Both the position numbers and the translations under genes were made by a program. From Alkalisalibacterium limincola (lineage in GTDB: Bacteria; Pseudomonadota; Gammaproteobacteria; Xanthomonadales; Xanthomonadaceae): 64,000 bases of DNA. Below the pieces are notes generated by a model. The model did not search any database. It saw nothing but the letters and a program-made list of their open reading frames with translations, and was not told where the DNA came from. The stretch is taken from the NCBI RefSeq assembly GCF_008017755.1, contig NZ_VRTS01000003.1, positions 186,001 to 250,000 of the forward strand. The letters are read 5' to 3'. Below, piece after piece: positions 30,693 to 38,599 of the stretch. How positions within the stretch are numbered: position 1 is the first letter of the stretch; each line of letters starts with the position of its first letter.

Positions 30693-30785
30693 GACTGAAT
30701 CCTCGGAACGGGCATACAAAGAAGCGGAATGATAACGCCTGCCCGAGTCCTCGGCAAGTAGGGCAGGGTTTCCCGCTGCCGGGGC

Positions 30786-31172
30786 TCAGTTGCGGCGGCG
30801 CTCGAGCCCCAGCCAGAAGAATACCCCGATGCCCAGCAGCAGGCCGAGGAGGTTCCTGACCACGTCGGCCACGCTGGGCCAGCGGCCGGGTATCCAGTAC
30901 TGCAGCACCTCCGTCCCCACGGCCAGCGTGGTGCCCACCGCCAGGCACATCACCACAGCCGCCGCCGTCCCCAGCCACTTCCGCGTGAGCGCATGCATCC
31001 ACAGCAGCACCAGCAGCGCGAACATCGGGATGTGCATCAGGCTCAACAGCGGTCCCAGCTGGATCTGCTCGGTCATCGGCACCAGCAGCGCCAGCACGAT
31101 GGCCAGCGTGGCGAAGGTGGCCAGCCTGAAGGGGTTGCGCCGGGCCGCATCAAGGACCTGCTCACGCCGCAT
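30786..31172 (-). CDS. VanZ-like integral membrane protein
   Basis: About 128 residues with four hydrophobic segments (LATFATLAIVLALLVPMTEQ; LMHIPMFALLVLLWMHAL; AAVVMCLAVGTTLAVGTEVLQ; LLGLLLGIGVFFWLGLE). The VanZ signature TEVLQYWIPGRWPSVADVVRNLLG is present in pieces near residue 85. VanZ proteins occur in many polysaccharide loci with unknown biochemical role. The ATG at 31172 overlaps the end of galE by 11 nt; an in-frame GTG at 31187 would extend it by five residues. It is the last gene of the minus-strand envelope operon. Confidence 0.85.
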   Translation of the reverse strand: MRREQVLDAARRNPFRLATFATLAIVLALLVPMTEQIQLGPLLSLMHIPMFALLVLLWMHALTRKWLGTAAAVVMCLAVGTTLAVGTEVLQYWIPGRWPSVADVVRNLLGLLLGIGVFFWLGLERRRN

Positions 31173-32157
31173 GGCTGACCCCGTCACGAAGTTCCCAGGC
31201 CAGCGAGCTGCGGGCGATCACGTCCAGGTCGTCCAGGCGCGGCGACCAGCCCAGCACGTCGCGGATGCGTTGGCATTCCGCGACGAGCACCGGCGGGTCC
31301 CCGGCGCGCCGGGGAGCCTCCTGCACCGGGATCGGGCGCCCGTGGGCACGCGACATCGCGTCGACCACCTCGCGGACGCTGTAGCCGTGCCCGTATCCGC
31401 AATTGAGCGTGATGGACTGGCCCCCGGCACGCAGGTAGGCCAGCGCATCGGCGTGTGCCTGTGCCAGGTCCTCGACATGGATGTAGTCGCGCACGCCGGT
31501 GCCGTCCGGCGTGGGGTAGTCGGTCCCGTAGATCATCAACTGGGCCCGGCGGCCGGCCGCCACCTCCGCGGCCACCTTGACCAGAAGCGTGGCGTTGGGC
31601 GTGCACTGGCCGATGCGTCCGCGCAGGTCGCACCCTGCCACGTTGAAATAGCGCAGGGCCACGTACTGCAGCGGCGAACTGGCGGCGAGGTCGCGCAGCA
31701 TCCACTCGGTCATCAGCTTGGAGCTGCCGTAGGGATTGATCGGGCTGGTGGGGGTTTCCTCGCTGGCCCGGCCTCCGTCGGGAACGCCATAGACCGCAGC
31801 GGTGGACGAAAACACGAGCCGGCGGATGCCGGCATGCTGGCACTCCTCGAGCAGGGTCCGCGAGGCGGCGGTGTTGTTGCCGTAGTAGCGCAGGGGATCG
31901 CTCACCGACTCCGGCACGATGGTGCGTGCCGCGAAATGCATGACCGTGCCGACGTCGTGGTCCTTCAGTATCCTGCGCACCAGGCCGGCGTCGCCGACAT
32001 CGCCGACGACGAGGGGGGCGTCGAGCACGGCCTCGGGAAAACCGGTGCTGAGGTTGTCCAGCACCACCACGCGTTCCCCGGCTTCGCGCAGGTGGGCGAC
32101 GACGTGGCTCCCGATGTAACCGGCGCCGCCGGTGACGAGTACGGTGTCAGGTTGCAT
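31162..32157 (-). CDS. galE: UDP-glucose 4-epimerase
   Basis: This 331-residue extended short-chain dehydrogenase has the NAD motif GGAGYIGSHV at the N-terminus, catalytic Ser in VFSSTAAVYG near 120, and Tyr/Lys in NPYGSSKLMTEWML near 145. YFNVAGCDLRGRIGQ and GTGVRDYIHVEDLAQAH follow. It interconverts UDP-glucose and UDP-galactose (or the GlcNAc pair) and would supply sugar nucleotide for the polysaccharide. It overlaps the upstream GINT1-like gene by 11 nt and the VanZ-like gene downstream, so the three are coupled. Confidence 0.94.
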   Translation of the reverse strand: MQPDTVLVTGGAGYIGSHVVAHLREAGERVVVLDNLSTGFPEAVLDAPLVVGDVGDAGLVRRILKDHDVGTVMHFAARTIVPESVSDPLRYYGNNTAASRTLLEECQHAGIRRLVFSSTAAVYGVPDGGRASEETPTSPINPYGSSKLMTEWMLRDLAASSPLQYVALRYFNVAGCDLRGRIGQCTPNATLLVKVAAEVAAGRRAQLMIYGTDYPTPDGTGVRDYIHVEDLAQAHADALAYLRAGGQSITLNCGYGHGYSVREVVDAMSRAHGRPIPVQEAPRRAGDPPVLVAECQRIRDVLGWSPRLDDLDVIARSSLAWELRDGVSHAA

Positions 32158-33829
32158 GGCCGATCTCCGTTTTCCTGTGACTGGGGCGGGCGTGCGAGCG
32201 CGGCGCGGAAAACTTGCCGTCGATCGCCATGAGCCCGTCGCTGAATGCGTAGGTGTGGCAACCGCGAAGCCCGGGATGCCAGTCGCCGGCGAGCCGACCG
32301 AGGGGTCGCTCCTCGTAGGCCTCGGGCGTGAGGGTCACGATGTGGTTGAACTGCACGGCACGCCCGTATTCGATCGAGCCGTCCTGGGAAGGACGGATGA
32401 GCCGCGAGCCATGGCGGAACAGTGGGCCGGCAGGCCGCGCCCGCGACACGTCGCTGCACACCGGATTGCACGGGTGCGGGGTCCAGGGGCCACGCGGACT
32501 GGTGGCATGGAACACGAAGAGTTCGTTGGACTCGCGCCCTCCGTCGTCGAAGGGGGACTCGCTGATGCAGCCGAACAGCCACCAGCGGCCCTCGTGCTCG
32601 CACAGGGTCGTGTCGACGATCCGGCATCCCGGCAGCACGTCGCCCTCCGGCACCCAGCGATCGGGGAACTGCTCGCAACGGTACAGCGTGGTTCGACGGG
32701 CGGCGCTGCTCTCCACGACCATCCAGGTCGCATCGCTCCACCGGAACACGAACGGATAGGACAGGTGGTGGTCCACGCGCATGACCGGGTGCACCCGCCG
32801 CACGGCCAGCGACTCGTCGAGCTCGAGCGCCTGGATCTCGCCGCGGCCGTTGCGGTAGTCCAGTGCCTCGATCATGACCCAGTCGCCGCCGTCCTCGCGC
32901 CAGGGGAACGGATCGGCCCAGAACCAGCCGGTGGGCGGCTTCAGGCGCCGCACCTCGCCCACCTTGGGGGCCTCTGGATCGAGGTGGGCGCTTCGTCGCT
33001 GCACCGCCACCATCCAGCATTCGATGCCCCTGGCACGCTGCAAGATGCTGCGCGTTGCCCGGATCCCGAGCCGGCCCAGCAAGGCGATGACATTGACGGC
33101 ATGGGGGCGCATCGGCTCGGGTCGTTCCACCCAGCGCAGCCCGGTGCCTTCGGCCAGGCGTCGCAGCGCCCGCAACAGCTGCGCGGGCGCCTTCTGCAAC
33201 TGGTAGGCACGGTGTCGCGAAAAGCTCAGGCGCGGCGGGGACACGATCACGGGCTCCAGCAGTCGCCACGCACCCCGGGTGCTGTCGTGCACGCACAGGC
33301 CGGCCACCGTCGTCGTGTCGCCGCGCGCGAACGCGTCCAGCATCCAGGCGCCACTCGCCAGCGGGTCGCAGGCATCGGGTTCGAGGGTCCATGCACCATG
33401 CCGGGCCAGGGCAGCCAGTTCCCGCGCCGGACGTGCCAGGCCGACCGCAAGGATCAGGTCGGGTGAGCATTGCCCGATCCTGTCCAGGGTCCCCTGGTCC
33501 AGTCCCAGCCGGCCGCTGGCGTCGAGGGCTCCCGTCGCATGGTGTTCGAGCATGTCGGCGGGCAGTGCGGTGGGGGTGAACACGGCGGCCATCGACCCCA
33601 CGGTGATCCGCTCGAGTCGTAGGTAGGCACGGAAGACCGGGCCAAGCCGGGGGGGCGGCGACGGGCCGGACACGCGCACGAAGGCGGGCTTCACATGCCG
33701 GCTGGTTCCCAGGTCGTGGAGCATGCGGACCAGCCAGGCGGGCGCCTCGTCGACACCCAGCAGTACCAGGACCCGCAAGGCGGCTCCGGTGAACGGGGGG
33801 TAGAGGTCGGGGGAAGCTGGATGGTTCAT
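32147..33829 (-). CDS. GINT1-like beta-propeller protein with formyltransferase-like N-terminus
   Basis: This 560-residue cytosolic-looking protein has two parts. The N-terminal ~200 residues resemble a methionyl-tRNA-formyltransferase-like fold (RVLVLLGVDEAPAWLVRMLH, LPADMLEHHATGALDASGR). The C-terminal ~300 form a GH43-like propeller with WFWADPFPWREDG, YPFVFRWSDATWMVVES, WWLFGCISESPFDDGG and HPCNPVCSDVSRARPAGPLF. That C-terminal pattern is that of the glucosamine-inositolphosphorylceramide-transferase (GINT1) N-domain family, common in bacterial polysaccharide loci. Its reaction in bacteria is not established. The start overlaps the upstream hydrolase stop (ATGA). It may transfer or trim a sugar on the product of this operon. 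Confidence 0.75.
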   Translation of the reverse strand: MNHPASPDLYPPFTGAALRVLVLLGVDEAPAWLVRMLHDLGTSRHVKPAFVRVSGPSPPPRLGPVFRAYLRLERITVGSMAAVFTPTALPADMLEHHATGALDASGRLGLDQGTLDRIGQCSPDLILAVGLARPARELAALARHGAWTLEPDACDPLASGAWMLDAFARGDTTTVAGLCVHDSTRGAWRLLEPVIVSPPRLSFSRHRAYQLQKAPAQLLRALRRLAEGTGLRWVERPEPMRPHAVNVIALLGRLGIRATRSILQRARGIECWMVAVQRRSAHLDPEAPKVGEVRRLKPPTGWFWADPFPWREDGGDWVMIEALDYRNGRGEIQALELDESLAVRRVHPVMRVDHHLSYPFVFRWSDATWMVVESSAARRTTLYRCEQFPDRWVPEGDVLPGCRIVDTTLCEHEGRWWLFGCISESPFDDGGRESNELFVFHATSPRGPWTPHPCNPVCSDVSRARPAGPLFRHGSRLIRPSQDGSIEYGRAVQFNHIVTLTPEAYEERPLGRLAGDWHPGLRGCHTYAFSDGLMAIDGKFSAPRSHARPSHRKTEIGHAT

Positions 33830-34617
33830 GCGGCCTGAGCCTGGTGCCCGCCCATCCATTCGCCGACCGTATCGGCCAGCCGCAGGCGGTCCTGCGGACG
33901 GAACATCAGGTGGTCGCAATCGCGCCAGTGCTGGAAGCGCACCTGGGTGCCGTCGGCGTCGCAGCCCCAGGTCCTTTGGAACTGCCTGGGATGCAGGAAA
34001 TAGGAGGCCGAGCCACCCGTGTAGACGAACAGCATGCGCGCGCCCCTGCGCTGCAGCGCCTGCATGCCGCTGCGGGCCTGCTCGGGCCGTGGCCACGCAC
34101 GCAGGTCGTCGTCCGTGGGTTCGCTCGGCGCGGAGCGCTTGAAGACCTGGCCCAGGGCCTTCCAACGCCGTCGCCAGCTTCGGCGCCGCAGCAGGCCCAG
34201 CCGACCCCAGTGCAACCAGAACCCGCCGGTTGCGAAGGCGTCGACCAGCAGCAGCCCATCGACGCGCTCGTCGACCTGGGCCAGGCGCCAGGCGTCGTCC
34301 GCGGCGCTGCAGATGCCACCCACCGCCACGCTCGCGCACCCGGTGTCCGCGCAGACCTGGTCCAGGACCTGACGAGGCCAGGCCGGCCAATGCAGTTGTC
34401 CGTGGCTGTCGCCGACCCCCGGCATCTCGCAGCGCACCGTCGTGATGCCCCGCAAGGCCAGCGAGCGGGCAAGTTCGACATGCAGGCGAAACGCGCCACT
34501 GCGCGGCATGAAGCCGGCATTCAACAGCACCAGCACCCGCGGCTCGCGGGCATTGCCATTGCCCGGCGTCAGTATGCCGAAGCCTCCGTCCTGGAATGCA
34601 AGTACGCGTTCGTTCAT
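33826..34617 (-). CDS. alpha/beta-hydrolase-fold protein, exosortase-A hydrolase-1-like
   Basis: This 263-residue protein has the alpha/beta-hydrolase core (VLVLLNAGFMPRSGAFRLHV, then TTVRCEMPGVGDSHG). Its nucleophile elbow reads GGICSAADDAW, so the usual G-x-S-x-G Ser is replaced by Cys. In my recollection, the exosortase-A-associated hydrolase 1 family (TIGR03100) has the same Cys-type elbow. A late His may be in HWRDCDHLMF. It is overlapped by 4 nt at both ends (ATGA) by its operon neighbours. It could release or transfer the NRPS-PKS product, as the assembly line has no thioesterase. Substrate unknown. Confidence 0.75.
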   Translation of the reverse strand: MNERVLAFQDGGFGILTPGNGNAREPRVLVLLNAGFMPRSGAFRLHVELARSLALRGITTVRCEMPGVGDSHGQLHWPAWPRQVLDQVCADTGCASVAVGGICSAADDAWRLAQVDERVDGLLLVDAFATGGFWLHWGRLGLLRRRSWRRRWKALGQVFKRSAPSEPTDDDLRAWPRPEQARSGMQALQRRGARMLFVYTGGSASYFLHPRQFQRTWGCDADGTQVRFQHWRDCDHLMFRPQDRLRLADTVGEWMGGHQAQAA

Positions 34618-35399
34618 GCCGCCTCCCGTACCAGCCAGTGCAGCCGGTCCGACAGGCTCTCGGCGATCCGGGCGATGTCCCGGTTCGGAAAGCGACCCGG
34701 TGCATCGACCTTCCCTGTCCATGACGCCAGCGCCTGCGTGAGCGCGATGAAACCCATGCTGCCCGGGTGTTCACCTGGGGGCGACGGCTCTTCGTCCACG
34801 AGGATGGCCGCGAGCCCCGGAGTGACCACCGCATCCATGAGTTCCCTGCGCAGGCGCGCGCCCGTGCGGAAGCCCATCAGGCAGTCCGAGGGAACTTCGG
34901 CCAGTTCATCCGGGCTCAGGAAGGGGAAACGGTGCGTGCTGAAACGCTCCTGCGCATCGAGTGCGTGCAGCTCACGCAGCCACTGGGCGCCAGTGGGGAC
35001 CGGCTGCCACAACAACAGGGGGAGCGATCGCCGTTGCGCGACGACGGCCGCGGGGAACGCGCCGGCACGGGCACCCGCGACCATGGCCGGCACACCCGGC
35101 AGTTGTTCAGCCAGCCAGTCGACGACAGCACCTGCATCCCCAGCCGCACCCGCCAGTGTCAGTGACTCGCTGTCTCCGGGCGAATCACCACTGCCGCGGT
35201 AGTCCAGGCGAAGGCTCGCAACGCCGCGACCGGTCAGTTCCTCCGCAAGCAGGGAGAACAGGCGAACGCTGGTCGGTTGCTCATGCAGCATCGGCGGGCA
35301 CCAGGCGATCACCATGCGCGGCGTGGTCGCCGGCAGGTGCGCCATGGCGAAGATCGACCCTTCGCCCGCGGCAACGAACTGTGGCCCCGGGCGGATCAT
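34614..35399 (-). CDS. alpha/beta-hydrolase-fold protein, exosortase-A hydrolase-2-like
   Basis: This 261-residue protein has WCPPMLHEQPTSVRLFSLLA, SLRLDYRGSGDSPGDSESLT and an elbow region VAGARAGAFPAAV. The elbow has Arg where a Ser nucleophile would sit (G-A-R-A-G), as I recall for the exosortase-A hydrolase 2 family (TIGR03101, GLRLGA). That makes ordinary serine hydrolysis unlikely and suggests a binding or acyl-handling role. It starts within the stop of the NRPS gene (ATGA) and overlaps hydrolase 1. Expression is therefore tied to the megasynthase. Confidence 0.75.
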   Translation of the reverse strand: MIRPGPQFVAAGEGSIFAMAHLPATTPRMVIAWCPPMLHEQPTSVRLFSLLAEELTGRGVASLRLDYRGSGDSPGDSESLTLAGAAGDAGAVVDWLAEQLPGVPAMVAGARAGAFPAAVVAQRRSLPLLLWQPVPTGAQWLRELHALDAQERFSTHRFPFLSPDELAEVPSDCLMGFRTGARLRRELMDAVVTPGLAAILVDEEPSPPGEHPGSMGFIALTQALASWTGKVDAPGRFPNRDIARIAESLSDRLHWLVREAA

Positions 35400-38300
35400 C
35401 GCTGCTGCCCCGTCCGGTCGCCGCCGATCATGCGAAGCAGGCGCCGGCCCAAGCCTTGGCGCACTTCGGGTTCGGCTGCCCGACCGGGGCTCGGGAGTTC
35501 CATCGCGACGATACGCAGGCTCGAGTTGGCCAGCCGCAGCAGGTTGGGTCGAACGCCGGTGCGCGCCTTCACCCGTGCCGCCACGCTCAGCGCGAGCAGG
35601 GAATGGCCGCCACTTTCGAAAAAGTTGTCGTTGGCCTGGATGCCCGGATCGCCCAGCACCTCGCGGACGAGTTCCAGGAGCATCTCCACGCGCGGATCCT
35701 CGGCTCCGGTGTCGGCCGCGGCCGACGCCTGGGCATGGGCGACCACCGTCAGCGGGCAGGGCAGGGCGTTGCGGTCGATCTTGCCGTTGGGGGTCAGCGG
35801 AAGCCCCGGAAGCACCACGACGTGCTGTGGCACGAGGTAGTTGGGCAGGGCATCGACGAGGTGCTGGCGTACCGAGGCCGGATCCGGTGAGTGGGCGGCA
35901 CGGGCGGTCACATACGCCACGAGGCGCACGTCCCCGGGAGCGACCTCCCGGGCCACCACGACCGTCTGGCCGACGTCGGGGTGCCGCGCGATGCAGTGCT
36001 CGATCTCGCCCGGTTCGATGCGGTGACCGCGCACCTTGAGCTGGAAGTCCGCCCGGCCCAGGTGCTCGAGTTGACCCGATGCATCCCACCGGCCCAGGTC
36101 GCCGGTCCGGTAGAGGGGCCCGGCGATCCCGGCCTGTTCCGGCGCGTCGAGGAAGCGCTCCCGGGTCAGGTCTTCTCGACCCAGGTAGCCCAGCGCCAGG
36201 CCATCGCCACCGATGAAGATCTCGCCCACCGAACCCGGTCGGCAGGGCATGAGGCCTGCATCGAGTACGTGGATCGTCGTGTTCGCGATCGGGCGGCCGA
36301 CGCGGATGGCATCCGCATCACGGACCGGCCACAGGCTGGACCAGACCGTTGTCTCGGTCGGGCCATACATGTTCCAGGGCTCCAGTCCCAATGCCAACAG
36401 TTCACGCGCCAGCGTCGGTGGCAAGGCCTCGCCGCCGACCAGGGCCTTGAAGCCCTCGCGCCCCGTCCAGCCGGTCTCCAGCAGCATCCGCCAGGTCGAC
36501 GGCGTGGCCTGCATGACCGTCGCCCGGGAGTCGTCCAGCAGTCGGATCAGCGCCTCGCTGTCGGCTGCCTGCCCGCTGTCGGCCAGGATCAGCGTGGCCC
36601 CGGTCGCCAGGGGCAGCATCAGCTCGAGGACGGAGATGTCGAAGCACAGGGTGGTGACCGCCACCAGCCGGTCCTGCGCGTCGAGCCCGGGTTCGACCGC
36701 CATGCTGGTGAGGAAGTTGACCACGGCGCGGTGCGGCACGACCACGCCCTTCGGGCGACCGGTGGAACCGGACGTGAAGATCACGTAGGCCGGGTCTTCT
36801 CCGGACGCATCGCGTTCGGGATCAGGGGGCAGGGGCGAGGCGTCCACCTCCGGGGCCATTGCTTCGGTGGGGTCGAGGCGTTGCACGCTCCCCAGCCAGC
36901 CGAGCACCGCGCCGGCGTCCGCCAGCACCAGGTCGAAGCCTGCATCCTCGGCGATGACCTGAAGCCGCGCATCGGGATAGGCCGGGTCCAGCGGGACATA
37001 GGCCGCGCCACTCTTGAGTACCGCCAGGACCGCCACGAGCATCGTCGGACCGCGCTCGAGGCACAGCCCCACGCGCCTGCCGCGCCCAATGCCCCGCTCG
37101 CGCAACGCCCGGGCCAGGCGATTGGCGGCGTCGTCGAGATCCTCGCCCCGCCAGCAGGTGTCATGGAAGACCAACGCGGCCTCGGAGCGGCGCAGGGTCG
37201 CGCACACGTGCTCGTCGACCCTGATCGTGCGGGGATAGGCGAGCGCCGGACCGGAGCAGTGCGCAGCCGCGCCGCGCTCGCCCGTCGTCGCCCTGCCGCG
37301 GCCTTCGATGGCGCGATCGTCCGTGCCGAGGCCGGCAATGCGCTCGACGAGGCCGTCCAGCACCTGCTGCGCGTGCCCTTCGGAGAAGAAGTCGCGGCTG
37401 TAGTGCAGCTCCAGGAGCAGCGAGTCGTTGAGTTCGTAGAAGTTGAAGAAGGCCTCGCTGAGCAGCCCCGGCTTGGTCGCTTCGCGCACGCTGGCCACCA
37501 GCGGTTCGAAGCCGGTCAGGGGCACCCGCGGATTGAGGTTGAAGAACACACCGCTGATCGGTGGCCGATCCCCGTTCGCCTTCAAGCCCAACGCGCGTGC
37601 CAGCGTGCCCTGGGTGATGTTCGGGTGCTCCAGGGCCTCGATCATCGCGTCGCGGGCGATGCCGAGGGTCTCGTCGAACCCTTCGGCCTGCGAGAGGTCC
37701 AGCAGCACGGGAAGGTCCAGGGCGCCATCACCGACCAGGTGGTGTCGCCCCGCCACGGCCTGGCCCGGATAGGGAACACCCACGACCACGCGGGGACGGC
37801 CGGTCCGGTCCGCGAGCTCCGATGCGAGGCACGCCAGCAGCAGGTGGAAAAGGGTGGCCTTGCCGGGCACCGCTCGGCGTCGCAGCCCCTTGAGCGTGGC
37901 CGTGTCGAACTCGTGGCGCAGGGTCGCGCAGGAAAACCCACGGTCTCCGGCCGGTGCGACATCTCCGATCCGGGGTGCCTCGGGGACGTCGCGGAGCGTG
38001 TCGCACCACCAGGCCAGGTCGGCCTGTCCAGCCGGTCCGTCGAACCGATCGCGCTCCGCCACCGCGAAGGCGACCGGCGAGTCGGCCTCGGGCAGGCGGG
38101 AGTCCAGGCCCTGCGTGCGGGCGCGATAGGCCTGGGCAAGTTCGCGGACCAGGACCGAAGACGACCACCCGTCGAAGATCAGGTGGCTGACCACCAGCAG
38201 GAATACGTGGTGTCCAGGCCTGACCCGGATGAGAAGCGCCCGGGCAAGTGGTGGCTGTCCCATGTCGAAGCGGGTGTTGGCGTATTCATCGCACAGCGAC

Positions 38301-38599
38301 TCCAGCGCCCCCAGCAGGTCCGGGCGCCGGTCGAGGTCGATGCGCTCCAGCTGCAGCCTGGCCGTGCCGTCGAGATGCTGGCGCGGCTGTTCGTCGTCGA
38401 ACGCCAGCCGGAAAGCGCCGTGCCTGTCGAAGATCTCGCGTGCAGCGTCCTGGAACGCCGCCAGATCCAGGTCTCCGGTGAGCTCCAGGCGAAGCGTCTC
38501 GTTGAGCGCGAGCATGCCGCGGTCATCGAAGTTCGCCGCCAGCCAGCGTTCCATCTGCCCCGGGCCGAGCGGGCCGGATTGCAGCGCTTCCCCAGTCAC
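35396..38599 (-). CDS. nonribosomal peptide synthetase, C-A-T module
   Basis: This 1067-residue single module has a condensation domain (about 1-430) with SHLIFDGWS near 138; the first His of HHxxxDG is Ser, while the catalytic second His and Asp remain. The adenylation domain (about 450-960) has VIFTSGSTGRPKG, MYGPTETT, YRTGDLGR and NGKIDR. The thiolation domain has FFESGGHSLLAL near 998. By-eye specificity residues read D-I-L-Q-V-G-M-V-W-K, close to glycine-type codes. There is no thioesterase; after T only ~60 residues remain, ending LLRMIGGDRTGQQR. It starts inside the stop of the PKS-NRPS gene (ATGA), so it is the second protein of one assembly line. Confidence 0.93.
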   Translation of the reverse strand: MTGEALQSGPLGPGQMERWLAANFDDRGMLALNETLRLELTGDLDLAAFQDAAREIFDRHGAFRLAFDDEQPRQHLDGTARLQLERIDLDRRPDLLGALESLCDEYANTRFDMGQPPLARALLIRVRPGHHVFLLVVSHLIFDGWSSSVLVRELAQAYRARTQGLDSRLPEADSPVAFAVAERDRFDGPAGQADLAWWCDTLRDVPEAPRIGDVAPAGDRGFSCATLRHEFDTATLKGLRRRAVPGKATLFHLLLACLASELADRTGRPRVVVGVPYPGQAVAGRHHLVGDGALDLPVLLDLSQAEGFDETLGIARDAMIEALEHPNITQGTLARALGLKANGDRPPISGVFFNLNPRVPLTGFEPLVASVREATKPGLLSEAFFNFYELNDSLLLELHYSRDFFSEGHAQQVLDGLVERIAGLGTDDRAIEGRGRATTGERGAAAHCSGPALAYPRTIRVDEHVCATLRRSEAALVFHDTCWRGEDLDDAANRLARALRERGIGRGRRVGLCLERGPTMLVAVLAVLKSGAAYVPLDPAYPDARLQVIAEDAGFDLVLADAGAVLGWLGSVQRLDPTEAMAPEVDASPLPPDPERDASGEDPAYVIFTSGSTGRPKGVVVPHRAVVNFLTSMAVEPGLDAQDRLVAVTTLCFDISVLELMLPLATGATLILADSGQAADSEALIRLLDDSRATVMQATPSTWRMLLETGWTGREGFKALVGGEALPPTLARELLALGLEPWNMYGPTETTVWSSLWPVRDADAIRVGRPIANTTIHVLDAGLMPCRPGSVGEIFIGGDGLALGYLGREDLTRERFLDAPEQAGIAGPLYRTGDLGRWDASGQLEHLGRADFQLKVRGHRIEPGEIEHCIARHPDVGQTVVVAREVAPGDVRLVAYVTARAAHSPDPASVRQHLVDALPNYLVPQHVVVLPGLPLTPNGKIDRNALPCPLTVVAHAQASAAADTGAEDPRVEMLLELVREVLGDPGIQANDNFFESGGHSLLALSVAARVKARTGVRPNLLRLANSSLRIVAMELPSPGRAAEPEVRQGLGRRLLRMIGGDRTGQQR

